Below, one piece after another: positions 36,447-47,105 of a DNA stretch of 64,000 nt. Source of the stretch: Zeugodacus cucurbitae (lineage: Eukaryota > Arthropoda > Insecta > Diptera > Tephritidae); assembly GCF_028554725.1 (NCBI RefSeq), contig NC_071671.1, forward strand, positions 27,218,001-27,282,000. Reading direction: 5' to 3'. The first letter of the stretch is position 1. The number at the start of each line of letters is the position of its first letter. Made by a program: the position numbers and the translations under genes. The notes under the pieces are model-generated. The model had not been told where the DNA came from. It was given only the letters and a program-made list of their open reading frames with translations, and did not search any database.

Positions 36447-37234
36447 AGTAAAGTCAAGTTAATTAACATTTATCAAAAGTAAATAATTAAGTAAAAAACA
36501 AAATGTTTGTATCTGTGTACAGTAGTGACGCACAAATTGCACTCAATTAAGCGGTTAATGTTGTTTATGGCATTGTTGTTTAATCGAATAGTATAAAAAA
36601 TGTTGATAATCCAAAAGTAAAATTTGATAAAAAGGCAGGAAGGTGCCTTACTATCAGCTTAATTATCAATTATTATATTATATTTCACTGGTCACAGACT
36701 GTTAAATCGAATGATTCAAATCAAATTGTAAAGCAATTACTTAGATATTTCATTTGCATTAAAAAAGATATTTACTTTTTTTGAATCGGTTGCATTAAGA
36801 TTTCTGAGAAATACCGTTATATTTTTATATTTGTATTTATATAAAATAATTAAATGTATGGAATTTATTCACTGCAAATATTTAATAAATAATATATAAA
36901 TAAATTGTTGGAAAACAAAAAAAATACTGTTTTATTTAATTTATTAAAAAAAAATAATTTTTTCTTACTTAGGTTATTAATTAATTATTTTATTTTAAAT
37001 TATTTGTGGAAAATTTAATATTTTTAATCATTATTGCAATAAAAAACATATGAAAAATAACTTAATATTTTTTTTGTTCTTATGTAAAATTTTAATAATC
37101 ATTCAAAATTTTCGAAATTTAGAAATTAACTATCTTTAATTAATTATTTAAAATTATTTTGAGAAATATTATAATTAATTAAATAAAAAGTGAAATATAA
37201 GATTTGTGGATTAAAAATTCTAAATTTATTATTA
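36447..37234. other. 3' flank of the FAMeT/DM9 gene and AT-rich repeats
   Basis: 3' untranslated sequence to about 36910, with AATAAA at 36884-36889. From about 36960 the sequence shares AATCATTCAAAATTTTC-like words with 39525-40050, forming one diverged AT-rich array into which the retrotransposon at 37235-39524 was inserted. Confidence 0.55.
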
Positions 37235-39524
37235 ACCCAAACGATTACCCTCCTCCCGCCCAACCGACGCGTGGGGCGCAGTCCGCATACGAGCGGAATT
37301 TGCCGAGTCTAGAAAGGCAAGAGATTTTTAAGCGTCCTGTTCTCAATCTGCTCAGCTACAGAAACAAACATTTCAACAGCTGAGAATTAAAAATTTATAA
37401 AAACAAAAAGTTAAAAATTTCTGAATATTACTTATTAAGAGAAGACAAAATAGTTTTTTTGATGCTAAATATTGAATCAGATGGATCAAATGTGCTGGAA
37501 TGCGAATTAAAATCATGACATATTCGGCAGAATGGTTCATTTAACTCAAAATTTGTTCTAGAAGATTTTAGAAATAATGGTCTAAACTGCCTGGATGAAC
37601 GCAATGGGACATTAAACTTAATATCAGACAAAAGGAATGAACTACAAACTAAACCATTCAAAAGTTTTACTAGGAAAATTATACCTAGCATTTCTCTGCG
37701 ACTAGTGAGTGTGGGAAGATTTAAAAGTTTTAAACGACTAGTATATGGGGGAAGATTCAATCTTGAATCCCAATGTAAGTGGCCTAAAGCAAAAAGTAAA
37801 AATTGTTTTTGAACGGACTCAAGCTTATCAGAATGGGATTGATAGCTAGGATTCCATACCACAGAACCATACTCCAATATAGGCCTTACCAATGTTGTAA
37901 AAAGAATTTTAGTAATATACGGATCACTAAATTCTTTAGACCAACGTTTAACAAAGCTAAGAGCACCTTTAGCTTTTAAGACAATTGAATTTACATGAGA
38001 ATTAAAATTTAGTTTAGGGTCCATATTAACTCCTAAATCAACAAAGCTAAAAACTTGCTCTAAACTGAAGTTATTTATTACATAGGGGGAAAGATCAACT
38101 GTTCTACGGGAAAAGCACATCGTTTTACATTTTTTAAGATTCAGTGGCATATCATTTTTGTGACACCAAGTAACTAAATTATTTAAATCCGATTGCAACT
38201 CAGTCCTTTCGTTATGAGAAGTATATGATTTAAAAAGTTTTACATCATCCGCATATAATAAAATTTCTGAAAACTTAATTACTGAAGGTATATCATTGAT
38301 GAACAACAAGAACAGAATCGGGCCGAGATGACTACCCTGTGGAACCCCTGAAGTGACACTAATTGAATCGGATAATGCATTATTAAATAAAACTTGTTGT
38401 TTTCTCTTAGTAAGATATGAGAATACCCATTCAAGAAGTCTTGGTTGAAAACCAAGAAGATACAGTTTTTGGAAAAGAATTGAGTGGTTTACTCTATCGA
38501 ATGCTTTACTAAAGTCTGTATATATAACATCAGTATTCTTGTTATCCCTAAAACCCATTGACAAATGGTTTACAAATTCAAGCAAGTTTGTTACTGTAGA
38601 TTTCCCTTTACAAAATCCATGCTGAAAGAATGAAATTAAAGGAGATATTAAGAAAGTTATTTGGTCAGTGACAATAGCTTCAAAAAGTTTGGGTATAGCT
38701 GACATTTTAGCTATCCCGCTATAGTTCTCAACAGATGATCTAACTCCACTTTTATGCAAAGGTAATATAAAAGAGTTTTTCCACATTGACGGAAAAATAC
38801 CTTGTTTAAGAGATAGGTTAAAAAGCTTAGTTAAGGGCAGATAGATATGTTTTGCGCAATTTTTAAGAAAGCTTGAGGGAATCATATCAGGGCCATATTT
38901 AAACGAATTTTTTAACGTAACTAAATAATTTAAGACATCTGTTTCAGAAATAATTGGTGTATTAATTACAGTACTCGGACATAACACTTGATGATATGGC
39001 ACATTCATAGGGTAGTTTGAACAATAATTGGATTTGAAGAATTCTGCAAACATATTAGAAATAATATAATTGTCACATGACATTGTTGATTTATATTTCA
39101 TCGCGGACGGAAAATTTGAAATCCTGCGTTTGGAGTTAACGAAACCATAAAACAATTTCGGATTACGAATAATATTATTTTTTACTTTGATTATGTAGTT
39201 TTTATAACATTTTTTGTTAAGTTCCTCAAACTGACGACGCAATTTAGAATATTTTAAATAGTCAACAAGAGCTCCAGTTCTTTTATAAAGTTTAAAAGCA
39301 CAAGCTTTTTTATTTTTTAATTTACATAGCTCATTCGAATACCACAAATTTGAACTTTTTCTTTTGATAATAAAACATTTCGGAACAAATCTTTCAAAAA
39401 TATTAAAAATTGTTTCATTAAAATGTGATACATTTAATTCAATATTACCACTATAATCAGGCCAAGTCAATTTAGAAAGTTCACAATTAATCTTTTTGAA
39501 GTTAGCTTTCGCAAAGTTGAACTA
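37235..39524 (-). mobile_element. 5'-truncated CR1/jockey-type non-LTR retrotransposon
   Basis: The open frame at 37428-39521 encodes the linker and complete reverse transcriptase. The copy starts exactly at an FNFAKANF motif, which in this superfamily follows the AP endonuclease, and an in-frame stop lies immediately upstream (39522-39524), so the endonuclease is lost. Downstream of the stop (minus strand) is a 3' untranslated region of about 190 bases, partly GC-rich (37247-37330), ending near a TTAATAATAAAT stretch. A target-site duplication could not be established because both flanks are AT-rich. Confidence 0.85.
37428..39521 (-). CDS. Reverse transcriptase of CR1/jockey-type retrotransposon (N-terminally truncated)
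   Basis: About 697 codons without a stop. In order: FNFAKANF linker; NYSGIAKMSAIPKLFE; YTDFSKAFDRVNH (first catalytic aspartate); SGVPQGSHLGPILFLLFIND; LLYADDVKLF (catalytic YADD box); LGVNMDPKLNF and LVRPILEYGSVVWNP of the thumb and connection; and a C-terminal segment ending LSSLNK. The protein would copy element RNA at the target site, but no endonuclease or ORF1 is present and there is no recognisable promoter, so this copy is probably silent. The intact frame suggests recent insertion. Assignment to CR1, jockey or a related clade is by motif resemblance only. Confidence 0.85.
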   Translation of the reverse strand, partial: FNFAKANFKKINCELSKLTWPDYSGNIELNVSHFNETIFNIFERFVPKCFIIKRKSSNLWYSNELCKLKNKKACAFKLYKRTGALVDYLKYSKLRRQFEELNKKCYKNYIIKVKNNIIRNPKLFYGFVNSKRRISNFPSAMKYKSTMSCDNYIISNMFAEFFKSNYCSNYPMNVPYHQVLCPSTVINTPIISETDVLNYLVTLKNSFKYGPDMIPSSFLKNCAKHIYLPLTKLFNLSLKQGIFPSMWKNSFILPLHKSGVRSSVENYSGIAKMSAIPKLFEAIVTDQITFLISPLISFFQHGFCKGKSTVTNLLEFVNHLSMGFRDNKNTDVIYTDFSKAFDRVNHSILFQKLYLLGFQPRLLEWVFSYLTKRKQQVLFNNALSDSISVTSGVPQGSHLGPILFLLFINDIPSVIKFSEILLYADDVKLFKSYTSHNERTELQSDLNNLVTWCHKNDMPLNLKKCKTMCFSRRTVDLSPYVINNFSLEQVFSFVDLGVNMDPKLNFNSHVNSIVLKAKGALSFVKRWSKEFSDPYITKILFTTLVRPILEYGSVVWNPSYQSHSDKLESVQKQFLLFALGHLHWDSRLNLPPYTSRLKLLNLPTLTSRREMLGIIFLVKLLNGLVCSSFLLSDIKFNVPLRSSRQFRPLFLKSSRTNFELNEPFCRICHDFNSHSSTFDPSDSIFSIKKTILSSLNK

Positions 39525-40080
39525 TTTTTTTAATAGTCATTCAAAATATTCTAAATTAGAAAATTTATTTTTTTGGTCCATATACAGACATATGTAAAAT
39601 TTACTCACCCACATTTAAATTTACTATTTTTTATTAATTTGAGATTTATTTATTTTTGTTTTTAAATGATAAGTGAGATAAAACTCATGTAAACTTCAAT
39701 TGGAATTTTTTTTATAATCATTCAAAATATTCAAAATTCAGAAATTTACTAATTATAATTAATTGTTTAAAATTATTTTGAGTAATATTTAAATTTACAA
39801 TTTTAAAATATTACAATTTTAAATAATTCTTTTTTTTTTAATCATTCAAAATTTTCTAATTTAAAATTTATTTAATTAGTTATTTTTAGAAATATCAATT
39901 ATTTTTTAATTAAAAGTGTATAAAACACTTGTGAACTAAAAATTATTAATTTTATACAATTATTATTTTTGGTTATAAATTTTAAAAATCTTTCAAATAT
40001 TCTAAATTAGGAAATTTATTTTTTGTTCAATATATGTATATACTTATGTAAAATTTACTCACCATCATCATTTACCTTTA
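39525..40080. repeat. Diverged AT-rich tandem repeats around the retrotransposon
   Basis: The words (T)AATCATTCAAAATATTC and TTCTAAATTAGAAAATTTAT recur near 39529, 39716, 39839 and 39987, and also at 37092 on the other side of the retrotransposon. TATGTAAAATTTACTCACC recurs near 39593 and 40044. The retrotransposon therefore split an older array. Confidence 0.6.
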
Positions 40081-41421
40081 AATTAAAAAAAAAAAAACAC
40101 CAACAAATAAATTTTAATTTTTCGCTTACAAATGCAAAGTTTGTTAATTTATCCCTTGCATTTAAGTATTTATTTTATTTTTATTAATTTGTAAAACTGG
40201 ATTATGTGCTATATATACTGTATACTGTATGTACATACATATGTCTAAGTATATAAGCACGTTATTTGTATGTATGTATGTATTTGTTTTTGTTTTTGTA
40301 TGCTCACAAATTTAATAAGTATGCATGTAAGTTTATGTGTTGTATGCATGTATGTATGTATGTATGTTAGTTATAACGCTTTAAAAATTCCAACTTTAGT
40401 GTATTTTATTAACTTCGTTTAATTTACGATTTTTATTTTAACGAGCATTAGCCGTAAAATATTGTAATATTGAACCCGCATATACTACACACCATAAATG
40501 TCAATATTTATTCCTGTTTGTTTCATATTTAAGTACAAATTTTTAAGTTTTATTATATTATTCTTGGACTCGTCGTGTAGACTACAAACTTCGGCAGCTA
40601 CAATAATAATACATTTGTATGTGTTTGTATATATGTATGTGTGTGTGTATATCAACGACCTGCGCAGGCGTATTGTATGCTTAAATAAGATTTGCCTGAA
40701 ACGTGTTGGTGGCTATTGCATTTATAAGCAGTCTCAGTTAATAATAAATTTATATTTACATAAGTTTTCTCAAATAAATTCTACTTTTAAAATACTTCGG
40801 CAAGAATGGTATTAAAAATTTAATAAAAAAATATGAATTAAAAATTGTAAATAAACAATTATATATAAAAAAATTATATGAATAATAACTTCTTGATTTT
40901 ACTTATCAAAAATTTATCAAAATATTTGTAAAAAATTATTTTAAAGGCATTTTAGGCCATATCATTGTATAAAATAATTCATACATCGCATAAAAATATA
41001 TTTGAACTAACGCTGCTATAAAATAATTACAACAAAAATGCAATGTATTCAATTCGTAAATGTATAATTTCTTACTCGAAAATCTACAATTTCCACCACC
41101 ATAAAATTTCTCAAAATCTGATTTTAGAAATATAATAAATAAAAAACAATTTGAGGTTATGTCGAAAATATTTATAGAAAAATTTTAAAATTTATACACA
41201 TTTTAGATTTTCCACTATCAGTTAATGACAAATTCGATCTTTCCGTCAAAATTTTTAATTTTTTTTAAATTTCTTAGAAACCGTGCTCAGTATAAATTAC
41301 AAAATAAACTACATTGTATAGTAGTTTCTATCGATAATTATTAAGTAAAAAGTGCCTTATCGATTCTCTGAATTATTTATACTCCAGTCTGAAGCCACGA
41401 GTTGCTATACAAAAATATATA
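40081..41421. other. Intergenic AT-rich DNA
   Basis: TATG microsatellites at about 40225-40370. No gene is supported; the plus-strand frame near 40498-40815 has no recognisable similarity. Confidence 0.5.
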
Positions 41422-42056
41422 CAGTTGATCTCCTTTTTGCACGATTAACTGGGAAGGTAAATTACACGTGCAAAAAAAAAACCGTGCAAAAAAAATCAAA
41501 TTTTTATATAAAACTCACTATTGGGACCAATTTAAGAAAAAAATCGTACAAAAAATAAAAAAAAGTGTAAAAATATCTAATTTTACATGAAAATCTATCT
41601 ATTCGTACAAAGAATTTACACTGTTGTTGTTGTTATAGACTTTTCTGGTATTATATATTATTATATATAAGTACATATTACTGTTAGAAGGAATAAACAA
41701 CAACTATTCTGGGAATGGTAAAAAATAATACATTTCAAAGTTCCATCATTAATCGCTGTGTCTTCTTTTTTCTTACTTCCTCATATAGCTTCATTTATTT
41801 GTTTACGTATTGAAATTGTTGCAACCTTTTCACTGGCTTTCGAATCTATAATTTGAAATTTTAAGTTTAAATCTAATTTAAAATTTATTAATTTCTATTA
41901 ACAGAATTGGATTTGTGACGTATTGACGTATGGAATTTTTATTTTATTGCAAAAAAATATACAATTAAAATAAAAAATCCGTGTAAAAAAAGTAAAACCA
42001 TGTAAAAATAGTAACTGGGAGTGGCCAAAAACACCGTGTAAAAAGGAGATCAACTG
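41422..42056. mobile_element. pogo/Tc1-type MITE with 22-bp terminal inverted repeats
   Basis: The left end CAGTTGATCTCCTTTTTGCA and the inverted right end CAGTTGATCTCCTTTTTACA match over 22 bases with one difference (41422-41443, 42035-42056). Both are flanked by TA (41420-41421, 42057-42058), the target duplication of the Tc1/mariner/pogo superfamily. The interior has several CCGTGTAAAAA/CCGTGCAAAAA words near both ends and no transposase frame, so it is non-autonomous. CAG-starting ends favour the pogo/Tigger or Tc1 branch. Confidence 0.85.
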
Positions 42057-43149
42057 TATTTTTAAAACAAAAAAAAAATTAATAGAAAAATAAGCAAATA
42101 TTTTTGCTTTTTAACACACTGTATAGATACTACCGGTAGTCAAACACACAAAAATCTATAATTTAAAAGCACACTTTTAGGCGCGCTAAATTTACCATTT
42201 TATTTTATATTTTTAGCAAAAATTTTAGATGCACTTGGAATAAATACTGTTAATTATTTCAAGAGTTTATAATTATATTTAATTTGAAGTCCACTGGTGT
42301 TAATATACATATATTTAAATATATTTTTCATTTTATGCAAAATATAAACAAAAAAATAAATCTAGTCAAAACTTTTTTCTAACAAACACTTGGTGCTCGC
42401 ATAATAACATAATTTCCAATATAAATATAATAATAACCACCAACAATAATGAAACAAATATATTTTCAGGCAAATCTATATTGCTATAGTCTCTCAAAAC
42501 GTTTTCATGCAACTCTGCCACATTCTACTACTCATTGAAAATTTGCTTAATTAAAATAAATACAAGCTTTTAAATTTAGAATATCAATTTGTTTAGTTTT
42601 TCTCTTCGTTTTCTTTTTTTACTATAGTTTCATCATACACATATGCAGTTGTTGTATTTATTTATTTATGAGTCTTTATTTTTAGCATTGTCTTAATTTA
42701 ATACATGTATTTAGTTTTTTTCTGTTTTTTTTTTACTCCTCAATGATTAGAATTAAGTTATAAGTAAGTACATGTTGTTACCACTTGCAAATAAGTTAAG
42801 TATTCGTTTATCAAAAACAAAGTTAAATATACACTCAAAAAAGCATACTAAAATTAAATTCAAGTTTCATTTGCATTTTTTTAAATTAAATTAAAGTAAA
42901 TAAATAGTTCCCTCACGTAATATATTTAATATAGCATTTATATATATATAATTTTATTCCGGCATTTTATAGTTTTTTATTATTTCATATTTATTTAAAT
43001 TTTTTATTTAACTTTTCCTCCTTTGTAAGTAAGTAGTTGTAAAGACTTATTGTTGTTGTTTTTTAAATAAATCCTAGTAAAAAATGTAAACGTAATCGCC
43101 GCTGCTGCCATTAATATTATTTTTATTGGTTTAACTTTGTTGTTGGCTT
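42057..43149. other. Intergenic AT-rich DNA
   Basis: No coding sequence recognised. The right part (about 42900-43149) may be the 3' untranslated region of the candidate minus-strand exon at 43150-43215. Confidence 0.45.
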
Positions 43150-43215
43150 TTAGTCATTTTGAAATTGTAAACGCCATTGGGCAAACTGTTCCTGCCAGTG
43201 ATTACTCGCATTTGT
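43150..43215 (-). CDS. Candidate terminal coding exon (host gene unknown)
   Basis: On the minus strand a strong acceptor (CTTTCTCTTGTACACTTCCAG) precedes a phase-0 frame reading TNASNHWQEQFAQWRLQFQN then D and a stop. Length 66 bases including the stop. The Gln/Trp-rich peptide looks protein-like, but I do not recognise the family. Upstream exons would have to lie at higher coordinates; dystrobrevin is the only minus-strand gene there, and its exon phases (1) do not join directly to a phase-0 exon, so either an undetected exon connects them, or this belongs to another gene, or it is a chance signal. Confidence 0.35.
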   Translation of the reverse strand, partial: TNASNHWQEQFAQWRLQFQND

Positions 43216-44252
43216 CTGGAAGTGTACAAGAGAAAGTGGATAAATAAACATTAAAATTCAACATTTTTACAAACAAATACATACAACGATAACAACAATA
43301 GCATTTCTTTTCGTAATTATACCCAACTAATGATCGTATTTACAGTTAATGCGTTAACTACGTTAGGCATAATGAAGGGCTTAGACTAAACATAATTTGA
43401 AATTTTTGTTACACAATATTCAAATACAATACTTAAATGAATATATTAAAAATGTAAATACAACTCAGTAGTTTAGTTTATTTATTAAAAAAAAGTTCGA
43501 TTATGAATATTGAATTTCTTTTGAAATATAAAAGACGTTTCAGGCAGCCAATTAAATAATTTAGGCTTAATTAGACTAGCATATATTTCGATAAATACTA
43601 ATCGATTCAATTAAATAAAGCTGTCTGAAACGTCTCTAAGGCTTAGAATTAGATTTTCGTAAGAAGTCGTGAGCAGAAATGGGTGAACGTACAACAGGAC
43701 TGCAACTAGTATGGTAGGGGGAGACTAAACATGATTTTATTTGAACATTTTTTAATATACATATATACTCTTTTTTTTTGGCCGGTTATTGTAAGTAATA
43801 ATTATTTTTTTTTATTTTACATTGACAATGCTTTACCTTAACGTTCCATTCATTGCTATAAGACTGCGATTCATCAAAGTCTGTAAAATCGCATTTAAAG
43901 TGGAGTGTAAAAAATTGCATTAAATATTGAAACGTCTTAAAGAAGTTTAAAGCTAAATAGCTTTACTGATTTTCTAAAATATTAGCAATAAAAAAAATAT
44001 TTATATTTCGCCCTCAAAGCTTTTTATAACGTAACATAACTATTTTTTGTACAAATTACTAATATTCCATTGTACATATAATATTTAGTTATATAAATTT
44101 ATTATATTAAAGTAATTTATTTGAACCAACATATGTACAAACTTGTACACTACCATTTAATTTTGTTATAGCTATGATTTTCATGAGTTCTCGCGACAAT
44201 TTTTTACCGCTTTCTTAATGATTTCAATGACAGCTAGAATTCGTTGATTTTC
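43216..44252. other. Intergenic AT-rich DNA
   Basis: Contains the small inverted-repeat element at 43533-43635 and poly-T runs. No gene recognised. Confidence 0.5.
43533..43635. mobile_element. Small fold-back element (103 bp)
   Basis: Ends are AGACGTTTCAGGCAGC (43533-43548) and its inverse GCTGTCTGAAACGTCT (43620-43635), 16 bases with one mismatch. The interior is AT-rich and partly self-complementary (AATTAAAT/ATTTAATT). Too short to encode anything; a MITE-like or fold-back structure is inferred. Confidence 0.55.
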
Positions 44253-45732
44253 TTTTTATACTCTCGCAACAAAAGTTGCTAAAGAGAGTATTATAGTTTT
44301 GTTCACATAACGGTTGTTTGTAAGTCCTAAAACTAAACGAGTTAGATATAGGGTTATATATACCAAAGTGATCAGGGTGACGAGTAAAGTTCAAATCCGG
44401 ATGTCTGTCTGTCCGTCCGTCCGTCCGTGCAAGCTGTAACTTGAGTAAAAATTGAGATATCTTAATGAAACTTGGAACACGTGTTCCTTGGCACCATAAG
44501 AAGGTTAAGTTCGAAAATGGGCGGAATCGGACCACTGCCACGCCCACAAAATGGCGATAACCAAAAACACATAAAGAGCTATAACTAAGCCATAAATAAA
44601 GTTATGAAAATAAAATTTGGAACATAGGATCGCATTAGGGAGGGGCACATTTGAATGTAATTTTTTTGGAAAAGTGGGCGTGACCCCGCCCCCAAATAGG
44701 TTTTTTTATATATATCTTGCAAACCAATAAAGCTATATAAACCAAATTCTGGTTTGCAGTCATTTCTTTTCGCCGTTTCCTTATACAGTCCAAAAATGAA
44801 AGAAATCGGATAATAACCACGCCCACCTCCCATACAAAGGTTAGGTTGAAAATGACTAAAAGTGCGTTAACTCACTAACGAGAAACGTCAGAAACACAAA
44901 ATTTCACAGAAATGATAGCAGAAGGAAGCTGCACTCAGATCTTTTTACAAAATGGGAAATGGGCGTGGCATCGCCCACTTATGGGTCAAAAACCATATCT
45001 CAGGAACTACTCCACAGATTTCAATGAAATTCGGTATATAATATTTTATTGACACCCTGATGACATGTGTGGAAAATGGATGAAATCGGTTCATCTGATT
45101 GAATTCCATCTGAATCCTTCACTTTATAATATATACATTAGGAACCAATGATGATAGCAAAATAAAACTTTACACAAATACAGTATATGATCTGTGGCAT
45201 CACTTGTGAAAAAATTGTCGTAAACGGACTATAACTTTTCAAGGCCCCAGATATCGAACATGTTGAACTCAGCGCCTAAGGTTAAATTTTAACCGAAAAT
45301 ATGGGTAAATCTCTCAACTAATTTAATGTAATTCAGAGGAAATTGTTTTCTTCCAATAGTGTGTCTCTGTTCCAAAAATTGTTAAAATCGGGTCACAACA
45401 TCTCCTAGCTCCCATATACCTAATTAAAGGTTTTTCAAAAATTCGTTGGGCTTTATTACGCATATATGTATTGGTTAATATGTGATATATCTTAGCAAAA
45501 TTAAGTGAGCGTATAGTATTGGATATAGTGTACCTTGCTGGTGAAATTGAATGAAATCGGTTCAGGAATTACCTCAGCCCTCATACACTATATAGGACGA
45601 TTTTCATTATTCTATTAAACTTTATGCCGAATTTATAGGTAAATTTGTGCGTTATCTTAATAAAATTTCTTCAATAAATTGCGAGAGTATAAAATGTTCG
45701 GTTACACCCGAACTTAGCCTTTCCTTACTTGT
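44253..45732 (-). repeat. Interspersed repeat family A, copy 5 (longest)
   Basis: Reverse orientation: starts TTTTTATACTCTCGCAACAA and ends ACCCGAACTTAGCCTTTCCT then TACTTGTT. About 1.48 kb. It carries a segment at about 45020-45670 that is diverged from the other copies, suggesting an older or fuller subfamily. The GGGCGTGG boxes and GTCCGTCCGTCC microsatellite are kept. Confidence 0.85.
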
Positions 45733-47105
45733 TTCTCAGTAATATTGCAAATCACACTCTTTTCTGAGCCTACATATAAATTGCTCAACCTCATACAATA
45801 CTAAAATTACAACTTAAGCTAACTATGCGCAAAATACAGTGTTTGTAAGCATCACAGTGTGTACTCAGTAACGTGCGATCAGATAAGTAAGTAACACAAT
45901 AGCTTCTGGCGCATGAATTTATTACACATGTGAACCATATGTTAGCATGAATATATAGCAACAAAGCAGTAAATTTCCAATTGGCAGATTATATAATAAA
46001 AAAAAATGTATAAGAAATTAAATAAAAATAAAAAAGATTAAAAAAATATAAATAGGTAAAAAAAATAAAATAAAATAAAAAATAGAAATAGTAAAAAAAA
46101 ATAAATAAGAAATAGAAATGAGTTAAAAATTCAAAAAAGATCATAATACCACTTTAAAAAACATATAAGAAAAATTTAAATAAATAATAATATTGAACTA
46201 AAAATATAAAAAAAAAGTTATAGAAAAATAAATAAAAATAAATTGAAAATAAAGATTTACAGATTTAAATTCCAATTAAAAAACAATAAAGAAAAATTAA
46301 AAAAATATAGAAAAATAATAACTAGTTAATTAAAAACAATAAAAAAGTTAAAGAAAAATAAAGGAAATAAAAAAAAAATTAAAAAAATTTAAGATTTTCA
46401 ATTTGAAAATCATTAGAAAAATTAAAAATATATTAAACAATTAACTGTTTTATTATTTAAAAGTTAAAGGAAACAAAAAATAAATAAAAAATTAAAATTT
46501 AAAGATTGTCCAATTGGACAAAAGCATAAAAGAAAAATTTAAAATGTACAAAAAATAATTAAATGTAATAAAGAAATAAAGAGGAAGAATTAAAATAAAT
46601 AAATAATTAAAAAATATTATAATAATTTAAAATTTAGATCTAAAGAATTATATTCCAATTGAAAGAAATTCATATAAAAAATTAAAAATATAAAAAAATA
46701 TAAAAAAATATATAAAAATATCATAATAATTGATTGATTATAATAAAAAAGTTAAAGAGAAATAAAAAATAAATCAAAACTACGATAATAAATAAATAAA
46801 TAAATAAAACATTAAGATAAATTTAAAAAAAAATCGAAAAAGTTTTAAAAAATTTACTGAATACCAAATCGATAATAACACATTTTAGCCCACATTTAAT
46901 GCCTACTTTTTCGAATATGCATGGATAATAAAAAAAATATATAACCCAAATTAATTTCCTAAACTTTATTTAGATGAATAATCTATATTTTTATTGCTAA
47001 TATGCTAAATTTTATTACATCTCATCTAGCTTCTGTTCTGGTAATTCGCTACACATTTTACCTTTAGTAACAAACACTTCTTAGCAGTGGCAAATGAAAA
47101 CTTCA
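45733..47105. other. Intergenic DNA, dystrobrevin 3' flank
   Basis: Mostly the A-rich tract described separately. Dystrobrevin 3' untranslated sequence probably occupies about 46990-47105, with minus-strand AATAAA signals at about 46990-46995 and 47010-47016. Confidence 0.5.
45990..46870. repeat. Strand-asymmetric A-rich low-complexity tract
   Basis: Nearly 900 bases built from AAATAAAAA, AAAGTTAAAGAAAAATAA and AATTAAAAA words, with long A runs and very few C or G bases on the plus strand. Recurrent words such as AAAAAGTTAAAGAAAAATAA (near 46340) suggest slippage-driven expansion. No coding. Confidence 0.75.

Noticed and set aside
40225..40370. TATG/CATA repeats as a CRISPR-like or special array
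   Set aside because: They are ordinary 4-base microsatellites, scattered throughout the window, with no spacer structure.
44385..44410. Pol III B-box-like word (GTTCAAATCCGG) in family A, suggesting a SINE or tRNA
   Set aside because: No A box at suitable spacing and no cloverleaf could be drawn; one 9-base match is expected by chance in repeats.
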